From contig OY282420.1 in NCBI GenBank assembly GCA_958295955.1, positions 914,236-978,235 on the forward strand: DNA of 64,000 bases, read 5' to 3'. This document shows, piece by piece, positions 54,692 through 63,545 of the stretch (its first letter is position 1; the number at the start of each line of letters is the position of its first letter). Both the position numbers and the translations under genes were made by a program. Source of the stretch: an uncultured Bryobacterales bacterium. GTDB taxonomy: Bacteria; Acidobacteriota; Terriglobia; Bryobacterales; UBA6623. The notes beneath the pieces were generated by a model. It had not been told where the DNA came from. It searched no databases and saw nothing but the letters and a program-made list of their open reading frames with translations.

Positions 54692-55288
54692 ATGCAAATT
54701 CGCGTCATGCTCAATCTCGGCGCCTTGGTTCTCGCCGCCTCGCTTGCGGCCGAAGACTCCGCCCACCTCGGCAAGACTCTGCAACAGTGGCAAGCGGATT
54801 TGGCCTCAACCGAACGTCTGGACCGGCTGCTTGCCGCCCGCGCGATCGGCGAGATGGCGATAGCCGATCGGCGGGGGGCGGCGCAAGTTCTTTTCGAGGC
54901 GATTGCGCACGAGGACAGCGCCGTTCGCTACTGGGCCGCCGTCGCCGCCGCTCAGATGGGCGCCCGCGGCAAGCCGGCCGCCAAAACGCTGCGCAACGCC
55001 TTGCGGGACGAAGCGCCGGAGGTGCGCGCCCAGGCGGCATTTGCGCTTGCCAATCTGGGCAGCTCCGCCGAAGCGCTGCCCGTGCTCCGCGATCTCTTGT
55101 CCCACCCCAACCGCGGCGTCCGGCTGCAGGCCGCCCACGTTCTCGATGCGCTGGGGCCGCAAGCGGCGGGAGCGGCCGATGCGCTCAGGCAGGTTCTCGA
55201 CGACGACTTCGATTACGTCCGGCGCGTTGCCCGCCATGCTCTCTGGACTCTCGGCGAAAGGCCGTGCCCCTACCGACAATGCGACTAA
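54692..55288 (+). CDS. Exported HEAT-repeat protein
   Basis: 198 residues. A short signal peptide (to about 20) precedes about five HEAT/PBS-lyase-type repeats, visible as DSAVRYWAAVAAAQMG, APEVRAQAAFALANLGSSAEA, NRGVRLQAAHVLDALGPQAA and FDYVRRVARHALWTLGE. HEAT arrays are binding scaffolds. The gene overlaps the sulfatase by 10 bp, so it is coupled to it and may assist or recognise the same substrate complex. HEAT proteins beside sulfatases are a known pattern in Planctomycetes-like genomes. Confidence 0.85.
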   Translation: MQIRVMLNLGALVLAASLAAEDSAHLGKTLQQWQADLASTERLDRLLAARAIGEMAIADRRGAAQVLFEAIAHEDSAVRYWAAVAAAQMGARGKPAAKTLRNALRDEAPEVRAQAAFALANLGSSAEALPVLRDLLSHPNRGVRLQAAHVLDALGPQAAGAADALRQVLDDDFDYVRRVARHALWTLGERPCPYRQCD

Positions 55289-56907
55289 GCCGCGCCATTC
55301 CCTTGCAGGCCGGGACAAGTTTCCCGCTCATTGCCGCCGCCCTCCTCCTGCCGGCGGCAGGCGTCGTCGGCGCGGCCAAGCCGCCGAACATCCTGTGGCT
55401 GTCGATCGAGGACACGGGCCAACAAGTCCGGCCTTACGACGCCTACGCGAGGACGCCCAACATAGCCCGCCTCGCCCGCGAAGGCGTCACCTTCCTCAAC
55501 GCCTTCTCGCACTCGCCGGTCTGCGCGCCGACCCGTTCCGGCATCGTCACCGGGATGTATCCGACCGCCATCGGCACGCACCACATGCGCTCCGACATGG
55601 TCCCGCCGCCCTTCGTCAAAGCGTTCCCGGAATACTTGCGGCGGCTCGGCTACTACACGACCAACAATTCGAAAACCGACTACAACTTTCCCGCCCCGAT
55701 AACCGCCTGGGACGAATCGGGCCGCAGCGCCCATTGGAAAAACCGCCCGGACAAGAACCAGCCGTTTTTCGCCGTCTTCAACTACGGCAGTTCGCACGAA
55801 GGCTCCGTGAGGCACCAATTCGCCGCCCGCCGCGCGGACCCCGCAAACAGGATTCACGACGCGGCGAAGTTGGCGCTGCCTGCTTACTACCCCGACACGC
55901 CGAAAGTCCGCGAGGCATGGGCCGCCTATTACGACGTCGTGACGCAGACCGACCGCACCATCGGCGAAATGCTGCAAGAACTCGAAGACGCCGGAATCGC
56001 CGAGGAAACGCTGGTCGTCTTCTGGGGCGACCACGGCGTCGGCCTGGCCCGCGGCAAGCGCTGGCTCTACGACTCGGGGGTGCGGGTTCCGCTGATCGCG
56101 CGTTGGCCCGGAAAAATCGAGCCCGGCGCCGTCCGCGCCGATTTCGTCCAGTTCCTCGATCTGGCCCCGACGATGATCGCCGCCGCCGGAGGCGAGCCGC
56201 CCGGCCACATGCACGGCCGCGTGATCCTGGGCGATAACCAGGGGCCGGAACCGCAATATCTTTACCATGCCCGCGACCGCATGGACGAGCGGTACGACAT
56301 GATCCGCGCAGTGCGCAACAAACGCTATCTCTACTTGCGGAACTTCGAATCCCACAAGCCGTGGGTGCAATTCATGCGCACTCCCAGCCAAGGTCCGATC
56401 TACCAGGAGCTCGGCCGTCTCAAGCGCGAGGGGGGCCTCGACCGGCTGACGGGCCTATTCATGGGCGATACGAAGCCGTTCGAAGAGCTTTACGACACGG
56501 TCGCCGATCCTTATCAAGTCCGCAATCTCGCCGCCGACGGCCGCTATGTCGAAGTGCTCGAAGAGTTGCGCAACGAGTTGATCGCCTGGATGAAACGCAC
56601 CGGCGACCGGGGACTGCTCCCCGAACCCGAGCTTTACCGCGCGATGTATCCCGGCGGGGAACGGGAAACCGTCCCCCCGCCGGCGGCTGAAAAGCTGCCG
56701 GGGCGGAACGGTTCCGTGAAAATCAAGCTGAGCGCCGCTGCCGAAGGCGCCTCGCTTGCCTATCGAATCCGCGGCGACGGCGCAGAATCCGAACGTTGGC
56801 TGCTCTACCGTCAGCCCGTCCTGCTGGAAAAAGGGCGGACTCTGCGGGCCATAGCCGCCCGCTTGGGCTACAACGACAGCCCCACCGTTACGATCTCGAA
56901 CCCTTGA
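55279..56907 (+). CDS. Exported type I sulfatase (formylglycine-dependent)
   Basis: 542 residues. A signal peptide (to about 33) precedes the sulfatase fold: PPNILWLSIEDTG with metal-binding Asp, and SPVCAPTRSG in which Cys82-A-Pro84-T-Arg86 is the site converted to formylglycine. VVFWGDHGVGLARGKRWLYDSGVRVP (shortened) forms the later catalytic part. The last 70 residues look like a CHB_HEX_C/FN3-type beta domain. It likely removes sulfate from glycans or related compounds outside the cytoplasm. No formylglycine-generating enzyme is in the window. The ATG at 55279 overlaps the HEAT gene by 10 bp. Confidence 0.9.
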   Translation: MRLSRAIPLQAGTSFPLIAAALLLPAAGVVGAAKPPNILWLSIEDTGQQVRPYDAYARTPNIARLAREGVTFLNAFSHSPVCAPTRSGIVTGMYPTAIGTHHMRSDMVPPPFVKAFPEYLRRLGYYTTNNSKTDYNFPAPITAWDESGRSAHWKNRPDKNQPFFAVFNYGSSHEGSVRHQFAARRADPANRIHDAAKLALPAYYPDTPKVREAWAAYYDVVTQTDRTIGEMLQELEDAGIAEETLVVFWGDHGVGLARGKRWLYDSGVRVPLIARWPGKIEPGAVRADFVQFLDLAPTMIAAAGGEPPGHMHGRVILGDNQGPEPQYLYHARDRMDERYDMIRAVRNKRYLYLRNFESHKPWVQFMRTPSQGPIYQELGRLKREGGLDRLTGLFMGDTKPFEELYDTVADPYQVRNLAADGRYVEVLEELRNELIAWMKRTGDRGLLPEPELYRAMYPGGERETVPPPAAEKLPGRNGSVKIKLSAAAEGASLAYRIRGDGAESERWLLYRQPVLLEKGRTLRAIAARLGYNDSPTVTISNP

Positions 56908-56922
56908 CTACGCGGACCGGCA

Positions 56923-58284
56923 TCAGACGACGCCCAGCGCGAGCATCGCATCCGCGACCTTGACAAAGCCTGCGATATTCGCCCCGCGGACATAGTTCAC
57001 GAAATCGCCTTGGCGGCCGTAGCGCACGCACTTCCGGTGAATTTCTTTCATGACTTCCTGCAGGCGCCGTTCGACCTCGGCCCGCGGCCAACTCAGGAAC
57101 ATCGAGTTCTGCGTCCGCTCGAAGCCCGACACCGCAACGCCGCCGGCGTTCGACGCCTTGGCCGGAGCGTACAGTATCTTGGCCTTGAGCAGCACGTCCA
57201 TCGCCTCCGGCTCGGTGGGCATGTTCGCGCCTTCGGCCAAGCCGATAACGCCGTTCGCAACGAGCGCTTCGGCATCGGCGCGGCCGATTTCGTTTTGCGT
57301 CGCGCAGGGAAAGGCCAGGTCGGCCGGCACGCCCCACGGCCGCTTGCCCGCGTGGAATTCGCAGCCGAATTTCGCAGCGTATTCGCCGATGCGCCCGCGC
57401 CGCTCGTTCTTGAGCTCCATGATCCAGCCGAGCTTCTCGGCATCGATGCCGTCCTTGTCGTAAACGAACCCCGAAGAATCGGACAGGGTGACGACCTTGG
57501 CGCCAAGCCCGTTGAGCTTTTCGACGGTGTACTGCGCGACGTTGCCCGCTCCCGAAACCAGGCAAGTCTTGCCGCGCAGCCCGTCGCCGCGCGTACGCAG
57601 CATCTCTTTCATGAAATAGACCAAGCCGTAGCCCGTGGCCTCGGTGCGGACCAGGCTGCCTCCCCAAGCGGCGCCCTTGCCGGTCAATACGCCATCGAAC
57701 GTCCCGCTGAGACGCATGTACTGCCCGTACAGATAGCCGATTTCCCGCGTCCCGACTCCGATGTCGCCGGCCGGCACGTCGGTCGTTTGCCCGATATAGT
57801 GGTGCAGTTCGGTCATGAACGATTGGCAGAAGCGCATCATCTCGCCGTCGGATTTGCCCTTCGGATTGAAGTTCGCGCCGCCCTTGCCGCCGCCCATCGG
57901 CAGCGTCGTGAGACTGTTCTTGAGAATCTGCTCGAATCCGAGGAATTTCAGAACGCTCGCGTTCACCGACTTATGGAACCGCAGCCCGCCCTTGTACGGC
58001 CCGATCGCGTTGTTGAATTGGATGCGGTAACCGCGGTTCGTGCGCACGTTCCCTGCGTCGTCGGTCCAGCAAACGCGGAAGCTGATGGCGCGGTCCGGTT
58101 CGGTCAAGCGCTCCAGAATGCGCGCATGGCGGTACTCCGGGCGTTCGTGAGTGAACGGAATCAAATACTCCGCGGCTTCGCGCACCGCCTGGTGAAACTC
58201 CGGTTCGCCCGGATTGCGGCGGATCAGCCCGCGCATGAACCGATCGACTTCGGCGCGGCGCTCGGGGGAAAGATTCAAGGCCAT
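56923..58284 (-). CDS. gdhA: NADP-type glutamate dehydrogenase
   Basis: 453 residues from ATG 58284; a longer TTG start at 58305 is less likely. Glutamate dehydrogenase assimilates ammonia into 2-oxoglutarate. Signatures are KGGLRFHKSVN, LPMGGGKGGANFNPKG with the catalytic Lys, PAGDIGVGTREIGYL and SGAGNVAQYTVEKL (nucleotide fold). The length fits the 450-residue hexameric E. coli-like enzymes, which use NADPH. A GAGGGT site and a TATGCT element lie upstream. It is transcribed separately from aroC, 51 bp away in the same direction. Confidence 0.95.
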   Translation of the reverse strand: MALNLSPERRAEVDRFMRGLIRRNPGEPEFHQAVREAAEYLIPFTHERPEYRHARILERLTEPDRAISFRVCWTDDAGNVRTNRGYRIQFNNAIGPYKGGLRFHKSVNASVLKFLGFEQILKNSLTTLPMGGGKGGANFNPKGKSDGEMMRFCQSFMTELHHYIGQTTDVPAGDIGVGTREIGYLYGQYMRLSGTFDGVLTGKGAAWGGSLVRTEATGYGLVYFMKEMLRTRGDGLRGKTCLVSGAGNVAQYTVEKLNGLGAKVVTLSDSSGFVYDKDGIDAEKLGWIMELKNERRGRIGEYAAKFGCEFHAGKRPWGVPADLAFPCATQNEIGRADAEALVANGVIGLAEGANMPTEPEAMDVLLKAKILYAPAKASNAGGVAVSGFERTQNSMFLSWPRAEVERRLQEVMKEIHRKCVRYGRQGDFVNYVRGANIAGFVKVADAMLALGVV

Positions 58285-58307
58285 AGCGTCGGCACCCTCA
58301 GCCAATC

Positions 58308-58313
58308 AGCATA
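58308..58313 (-). promoter_or_regulatory. -10 element TATGCT for gdhA
   Basis: The minus strand carries TATGCT 23 nt before the ATG at 58284. It overlaps no other gene. Confidence 0.4.
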
Positions 58314-58335
58314 CCGGCACGGCGCCGCCGCGGCG

Positions 58336-59508
58336 TCAAAAGCGGCGCACCTGCTCCATGTAGCCCTTGTAATTGCGGCGCGTCTCGTCAAGCGAATCGC
58401 CGCCGAACTTTTCGAGAAACGCCGAGGCCATGACCAGGGCGACCATCGCCTCGCCGATAACGCCCGCCGCCGGAACGACCGCCACGTCCGAGCGTTCGTA
58501 GGCCGCGGCGGAAGGCTCGCGGGTGCGCAGATCGACCGATTCCAACGGGCGGCGCAGCGTCGAGATCGGCTTGATCGAGCCGCGCACGACGATATCCCGG
58601 CCGTTGGTCATGCCCCCTTCGAGTCCGCCCGCCTTGTTCGAGCCGCGGTAAAACGCGCGCTCCGGCTTGTTGTAGTGGATCGTATCCTGCACTTGCGACC
58701 CGGGGGAAGCCGCGGCCAGGGACGCCGCCCCGACCTCGACGCCCTTGACCGCCTGCATCGAGACGACGGCCTGCGCCAGGCGCCCGTCGAGGCGCGTGTC
58801 CCAGGCGATATGCGAGCCCAATCCGACGGGAGCGCCGCGGACCACGATCTCGAAGACGCCGCCGCGGGTGTCGCCCGTCCTGTAGGCTTCGTCGACCACC
58901 TCTTTCATCCGCGCCTCCGTCTCGGCATCGACGCAGTTGAGCAGGACTTCGTCCTTGGACGCCAGCGCCTTGATTTCGTCCCATGACGCCTTCCGCTCGA
59001 GCCGCGCGCCGCCGAGCGCTACGACGTGGCTGAGAATCTCGATGCCGAACTCGTCCAGGAAGAGCTTGGCCAGAGCGCCGGCGGCTACCCGCGCCGTCGT
59101 CTCTCGGGCGCTGGCCCGCTCGAGCACGTAGCGCGCTTCCGGGAAATTGTATTTGATGCATCCCGCCAAGTCGGCGTGCCCCGGGCGGGGCCGGTACACG
59201 GGCTTGGCGCTGCCCTCGGCGCCTGCGGCGTCCTCGACCGGAAGCGCCTCGGTCCAATTCTTCCAATCGCGGTTTTGCAGCAGAACGGCGATCGGCGATC
59301 CGATCGTTTTCCCATGGCGGACGCCGGAAACGATATGCGCCTTGTCGGATTCGATCTTCATCCGGCCGCCGCGGCCGTAGCCCTGCTGGCGGCGCCAGAG
59401 CTCGCGGTTGACGCGCTCGAGCGCGACCGGGACGCCGGCCGGCAGCCCGGTCAGAATCGTGACGAGAGTTTCCCCATGAGACTCCCCGGCGGTTTCGAAG
59501 CGAAGCAT
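58336..59508 (-). CDS. aroC: Chorismate synthase AroC
   Basis: 390 residues. AroC makes chorismate from EPSP with reduced FMN, the last step of the shikimate pathway. Signatures are LRFETAGESHG at the start, YGRGGRMKIESDKAHIVSGVRHG (shortened), PRPGHADLAGCIKY, RASARETTARVAAGA and SNKAGGLEGGMTNG. Length matches the bacterial family. It is divergent from rlmB, with overlapping -10 elements between them. No other aro gene is nearby. Confidence 0.97.
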   Translation of the reverse strand: MLRFETAGESHGETLVTILTGLPAGVPVALERVNRELWRRQQGYGRGGRMKIESDKAHIVSGVRHGKTIGSPIAVLLQNRDWKNWTEALPVEDAAGAEGSAKPVYRPRPGHADLAGCIKYNFPEARYVLERASARETTARVAAGALAKLFLDEFGIEILSHVVALGGARLERKASWDEIKALASKDEVLLNCVDAETEARMKEVVDEAYRTGDTRGGVFEIVVRGAPVGLGSHIAWDTRLDGRLAQAVVSMQAVKGVEVGAASLAAASPGSQVQDTIHYNKPERAFYRGSNKAGGLEGGMTNGRDIVVRGSIKPISTLRRPLESVDLRTREPSAAAYERSDVAVVPAAGVIGEAMVALVMASAFLEKFGGDSLDETRRNYKGYMEQVRRF

Positions 59509-59539
59509 GCAGGCTCTCTGCGGAAGCGGCGCGATTCTC

Positions 59540-59546
59540 TATCATA
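59540..59546. promoter_or_regulatory. Overlapping opposed -10 elements of aroC and rlmB
   Basis: The sequence CTATCATAG (59539-59547) is a near-perfect palindrome. It reads TATCAT toward rlmB (11 nt before its ATG) and CGC-TATGAT toward aroC (32 nt before its ATG), so one melted core could serve both. Confidence 0.5.
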
Positions 59547-59556
59547 GCGTTAGCCG

Positions 59557-60303
59557 ATGCGACGTCTGATGGGCATCCACGCAGTCGAGGCGGCGCTGCG
59601 CGCGGGCAGCGCAATCGACTACGTTGCAGTGGCGGAGGGAACGGGAAATCGCCGTTTGCAGCCGCTCATCGACGCCTGCCGCAAACGCCGCATCCCGCTG
59701 CGCTTCAAGGCGCCGGCCGCTCTCGACCGGCTCGCCGGAGGAGGCCGGCATCAAGGGATTCTGGCGGTCGCCGCCGCCGCCGGCTACCGCCCGCTGGACG
59801 AGGTTCTGGCGGAAGCCGGGGAACATGCCGTGATCGTCGTGCTGGACGGCGTCGAAGACCCGCACAATCTGGGCGCCGTCATGCGCACGGCCAACGCCGC
59901 CGGCGCCGCGGCGGTCGTCATTCCCGAGCGCCGTTCCGCCGGACTGACCGAGGCGACCGCGAAAGCCGCCGCCGGCGCCCTGGAGTTTTTGACGGTGGTC
60001 CGCGTCAAGAACGTCAACCGCGCGCTGGATGCGCTCAAGGATGCCGGATTCCGGCTGTACGGATTCGACGAAAGAGGGGAGCGCATCTACCACGAGGCGC
60101 CCTACGACGGCCGCTGCGCTTTGGTTCTCGGCGGCGAGGCCGCGGGGCTGCGCCGCAAAACGGCCGAGCGCTGCGACTTCCTGGTGCGCATCCCGTTGTT
60201 CGGAGACGTCCCGTCGCTCAACGTTTCCGTGGCCGCGGGGGTCGCGCTGTTCGAGGTCGCCCGCCGGCGGCGGCAGCCTGCGGACAGGAACGAGCCGCTC
60301 TAA
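59557..60303 (+). CDS. rlmB: 23S rRNA 2'-O-ribose methyltransferase (RlmB/TrmH-like)
   Basis: 248 residues. An N-terminal substrate-binding domain (MGIHAVEAALRAG) is joined to a SPOUT methyltransferase with DGVEDPHNLGAVMRTANAAG, LVLGGEAAGL and the knot motif IPLFGDVPSLNVSVAAGVALFE. RlmB methylates G2251 of 23S rRNA; related TrmH enzymes act on tRNA, so the exact target is by similarity. Its -10 element overlaps that of aroC. Confidence 0.9.
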   Translation: MRRLMGIHAVEAALRAGSAIDYVAVAEGTGNRRLQPLIDACRKRRIPLRFKAPAALDRLAGGGRHQGILAVAAAAGYRPLDEVLAEAGEHAVIVVLDGVEDPHNLGAVMRTANAAGAAAVVIPERRSAGLTEATAKAAAGALEFLTVVRVKNVNRALDALKDAGFRLYGFDERGERIYHEAPYDGRCALVLGGEAAGLRRKTAERCDFLVRIPLFGDVPSLNVSVAAGVALFEVARRRRQPADRNEPL

Positions 60304-60383
60304 CCCGGAAAGAAGACAGCCTTGACCGCCGGCCCGCGGCGCCTCTCGCATTGACCGAGATTTTTGTCCGGCAGGATGCGTTC

Positions 60384-61922
60384 TCAGCGGCGCGGCCAGA
60401 CGCTGCGCAGCTTCCAGGCGTCGAGGCGCGCAACCCGCGCAGCGCCGCCGTTCGCGTACGGCGACCAGCCTTGACTCGGCGGGTCCGGGAAGATGCGCTC
60501 GGTGATCGTTGCCCGTCCGTCTCCGCCGAAGACCTCCACCGAAGAGCGGTCCACGAAGACATGCAGCTTCACCTTGCCCTCCGGCGCGGCCAGACGCGCC
60601 GCATGACGCCCGGAAAAGTCGTCGTGAAAATCCGTCGCTCCCGATGCCGCGCGGTCGACGAACAAATGCCCGAGCGCCGGCGAATAGCCGATCAGCGTGC
60701 GTTGACCTTGGCCGTTGGCGCGCACGGAGAGCCCGGCTTCGGCCGCGCCGCCGAGCTCGATCTCGACCTCGATTTCGAGAGTGTCGGCGTCGAAATTCCT
60801 TTCCCGTATCTCGCTTGCCGCTTCTTCGACGGAAACATCCCGCAGCGACAGATGCTCGCCGCGCAGCTTGCGCGCCTCGCGAAGCGGCGCCTGGCGCAGG
60901 CGGATGCCCTCGGGGTAACGCCGGAGAGAAACTTCGCGCGGCAGCGTCATCGCCCCCCGCCAGGGGCTTGTCGGAATCCGCCGGGCGTAACGCCAGTTGT
61001 TCATCCAGCCGAGAATGAGCCGCCTGCCGTCCGCGGCGGGAACGTCGGACCAGCTTTGACCGGCGTAAAAATCCTTGCCGTAGTCCACCCAAAGCGCGGA
61101 CTCGGGCGGGTTGTCGCTGCGAAATCTCCTGCCGTCGAAGCCGCCCACAAAATACTGGCAGCCCGAGCCGCCCGCCGGATGCCCGTTGCCCGAATCGACT
61201 TGCAAGACCCACTTCGACTCGCCCGGCGCGTTCTCGACCGGCAGCTCGAACAGGTCGGGGCACTCCCAATTGCTGACCGGAAAAGCCCCCGACGGGCCGA
61301 AATCGCTCAAGCGGGTCCAATCCTTCAAGTTCTTCGACCCGAAGAAGCGCACCTTTCGCTCGTCGGCCAGGACGGTCAACATGATCCACTGCCCGCTCTC
61401 TTCGTGCCAAAACACTTTGGGATCGCGGAAATGCCGGCGCTTGCTTGGGATCACCGGATTGCCGGAATACTTCGTCCAGGTGCGCCCGCGGTCGGTCGAA
61501 TAGGCGATGCTCTGGTGCTGATGCGTCGCCGTATGTCCCGTGTAAACGGCGATCAGCGGCGGCTCGCCGCCCTTGCCGAAGCCGCTCGTATTGTTCCAAT
61601 CGACGACGGCGCTGCCCGAGAACATCATGATGCCGTCGGCCTCGGGCAAGGCCACGGGCAAGTGTTTCCAGTGCAGCATGTCGTTGCTGACCGCGTGCCC
61701 CCAACTCATGTGGCCCCAGGTATCGCCGAACGGATTGTACTGGTAGAAGAGATGGTACTCGCCCTTGAAGAAAACCAACCCGTTCGGATCGTTGGTCCAA
61801 TTCTTGGCCGGGGTGAAATGGAATTGTGGGCGCTGCGGCTCGCGGTAATCCGGCGCGGCCTGCGCGCAGGCCGTCGCGGCAAAGAAAAACAGAATGAAGG
61901 CGGAGCGAAACAGGACTTGCAC
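60384..61922 (-). CDS. Exported GH32 fructanase/levanase
   Basis: 512 residues, GTG start. A signal peptide (to about 21) precedes a five-blade propeller of the GH32 family with NWTNDPNG (nucleophile Asp45), FRDPKVF (Asp167, transition-state) and NWECPDLF (acid/base Glu220), then a C-terminal beta-sandwich. It should hydrolyse levan, inulin or sucrose-type fructosides outside the cytoplasm. The start is supported by a TAATCT element ending 7 nt before the GTG. The gene lies 24 bp after gatB but has its own promoter. No fructose transporter or kinase is adjacent. Confidence 0.93.
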   Translation of the reverse strand: MQVLFRSAFILFFFAATACAQAAPDYREPQRPQFHFTPAKNWTNDPNGLVFFKGEYHLFYQYNPFGDTWGHMSWGHAVSNDMLHWKHLPVALPEADGIMMFSGSAVVDWNNTSGFGKGGEPPLIAVYTGHTATHQHQSIAYSTDRGRTWTKYSGNPVIPSKRRHFRDPKVFWHEESGQWIMLTVLADERKVRFFGSKNLKDWTRLSDFGPSGAFPVSNWECPDLFELPVENAPGESKWVLQVDSGNGHPAGGSGCQYFVGGFDGRRFRSDNPPESALWVDYGKDFYAGQSWSDVPAADGRRLILGWMNNWRYARRIPTSPWRGAMTLPREVSLRRYPEGIRLRQAPLREARKLRGEHLSLRDVSVEEAASEIRERNFDADTLEIEVEIELGGAAEAGLSVRANGQGQRTLIGYSPALGHLFVDRAASGATDFHDDFSGRHAARLAAPEGKVKLHVFVDRSSVEVFGGDGRATITERIFPDPPSQGWSPYANGGAARVARLDAWKLRSVWPRR

Positions 61923-61929
61923 GAAAACC

Positions 61930-61935
61930 AGATTA
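61930..61935 (-). promoter_or_regulatory. -10 element TAATCT, near-leaderless
   Basis: TAATCT on the minus strand ends 7 nt before the GTG at 61922, within the 24-bp gap after gatB. Confidence 0.4.
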
Positions 61936-61946
61936 CCGCGCGGCGG

Positions 61947-63428
61947 CTACCCGTCGAGCGCTTTTTTGAGCAATTCGTTGACGAGCTTGGGGTTCGCTTG
62001 CCCGCGCGTGGCGCGCATCACCCCGCCCACGAAGAAGCCGATCACGCCGGTCTTCCCGCCGCGGTACTGCGCGACCTGCTGCGGAGACTTGGCCAGCAGA
62101 TCGGCAATGATTGCTTCCAACTCCCCGGTGTCGCTGATCTGTTGCAAGCCCTCGGCAGCGACGATCTCCGCCGCGGATTTTCCGCCGGCGAACATCTTGG
62201 CGAAGACCTCTTTCGCCAACTTGCCCGAGAGCGAGCCGTCGTGGATGAGTTTTATCAAGGCCGCCAACTCCTCGGCGGCGATCGGCGAATCTTCGATTTT
62301 CTTGCCCGCCGCATTGAGCGCGCCCATCAACTCGCCTTGCACCCAGTTGGCCGCGGTCTTCGGCCGGCTCGACGCCTGGGCCGCCGCCTCGAAATAGTCC
62401 GCCGCGGCCTTGGTCAGCGTGAGCACCCGCGCGTCGTACTCCGAAAGCCCGTACTCTGCGACAAACCGCCGGCGCTTCGCGGGCGGCAATTCCGGCATGG
62501 CGCCGCGGATTTCCTGCTGCCAGGCGTCCGAGACGATCAGCGGCGGCAAGTCGGGTTCGGGGAAATACCGGTAGTCGTGCGCTTCTTCCTTGCCGCGCAT
62601 GCCGGCGGTCGCCCCGGTCGCGGTATTGAACAGGCGCGTTTCCTGAATCACGGTTCCGCCCGCTTCGAGCAGCGCCGCCTGCCGCGCGATCTCGTACTCG
62701 ATCGCCTGTTTGACGTAGCGGAACGAGTTGACGTTCTTGATCTCGCAACGGGTGCCGAATTCCTTTTGCCCCCGCGGTCGTATGGAAACGTTGGCGTCGC
62801 AGCGAAGCTGGCCTTTTTCCATGTCGCAATCGGAGGCGCCGGAGAATTGCACGATGAGCTTGAGCTCGTTCAGGTAAGCGACTGCTTCTTCTGAACTGCG
62901 GATATCCGGCTCGCTGACGATCTCGCACAACGGCGCGCCGGCCCGGTTGAGATCGACGTAGCTGTAGCGCTGCGAATCGCTGAAGCCGTCGTGAACCGTC
63001 TTGCCCGCGTCTTCCTCCATGTGCAAGCGCGTGATGCCGATGCGCTTGCGCGTCCCGTTCACGTCGATGTCCAGCAGGCCGCGCTCCGCCAGGGGCTTGT
63101 CGTACTGCGAAATCTGATAGCCCTTGGGCAGGTCGGGGTAGAAGTAGTTTTTGCGCGCGAACTGCGAATAGCGGTTGACTCGGCAATCGAGCGCCAGCGA
63201 CGCCCGCACCGCCAGCGCGACCGCCTTGCGGTTCAGCACGGGCAACGCGCCCGGCAGCCCCAGCACGACCGGATCGGTTTGCGTGTTCGGCGCGTTGCCG
63301 AACTCGTGCGAGCTCGCCGAAAAGATTTTCGTGTTCGTCTTGAGTTGGACGTGGACCTCAAGCCCGATAACCGGCTCGTACTTGGCGATGGTTGCCGCGT
63401 CGGCGAGACCGGCATCGACGATGGACAT
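61947..63428 (-). CDS. gatB: Asp-tRNA(Asn)/Glu-tRNA(Gln) amidotransferase subunit B
   Basis: 493 residues from ATG 63428. GatB is the kinase/tRNA-binding subunit of GatCAB, which converts misacylated Asp-tRNA(Asn) or Glu-tRNA(Gln). Signatures are EPVIGLEVHVQL, YFYPDLPKGYQISQYD, RLHMEEDAGK, YVDLNRAGAPLCEIVSEPD, LRCDANVSIRP and a C-terminal YqeY-like helical part (NWVQGELMGALNA). The frame extends far upstream to 63974 as shadow. gatA and gatC are not in the window. Confidence 0.96.
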   Translation of the reverse strand: MSIVDAGLADAATIAKYEPVIGLEVHVQLKTNTKIFSASSHEFGNAPNTQTDPVVLGLPGALPVLNRKAVALAVRASLALDCRVNRYSQFARKNYFYPDLPKGYQISQYDKPLAERGLLDIDVNGTRKRIGITRLHMEEDAGKTVHDGFSDSQRYSYVDLNRAGAPLCEIVSEPDIRSSEEAVAYLNELKLIVQFSGASDCDMEKGQLRCDANVSIRPRGQKEFGTRCEIKNVNSFRYVKQAIEYEIARQAALLEAGGTVIQETRLFNTATGATAGMRGKEEAHDYRYFPEPDLPPLIVSDAWQQEIRGAMPELPPAKRRRFVAEYGLSEYDARVLTLTKAAADYFEAAAQASSRPKTAANWVQGELMGALNAAGKKIEDSPIAAEELAALIKLIHDGSLSGKLAKEVFAKMFAGGKSAAEIVAAEGLQQISDTGELEAIIADLLAKSPQQVAQYRGGKTGVIGFFVGGVMRATRGQANPKLVNELLKKALDG

Positions 63429-63464
63429 GAGCTTGCAGACGGCCCGGCCAAGCGGGAAACTCGA

Positions 63465-63470
63465 ATTATA
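63465..63470 (-). promoter_or_regulatory. -10 element TATAAT for gatB
   Basis: The minus strand reads TGC-TATAAT, 36 nt before the ATG at 63428, predicting a leader of about 30 nt. Confidence 0.55.
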
Positions 63471-63533
63471 GCAGGGCTTTCCGGCCGAGCGGTTCGCAAG
63501 CGGCGGCATTGCTCCGCTCGCGCGGACCTGGGG

Positions 63534-63539
63534 GACAAT
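63534..63539 (+). promoter_or_regulatory. -10 candidate GACAAT, near-leaderless
   Basis: GACAAT ends 6 nt before the ATG at 63546. It departs from the TA start of other sites, so confidence is lower. Confidence 0.3.
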
Positions 63540-63545
63540 AGGGGA

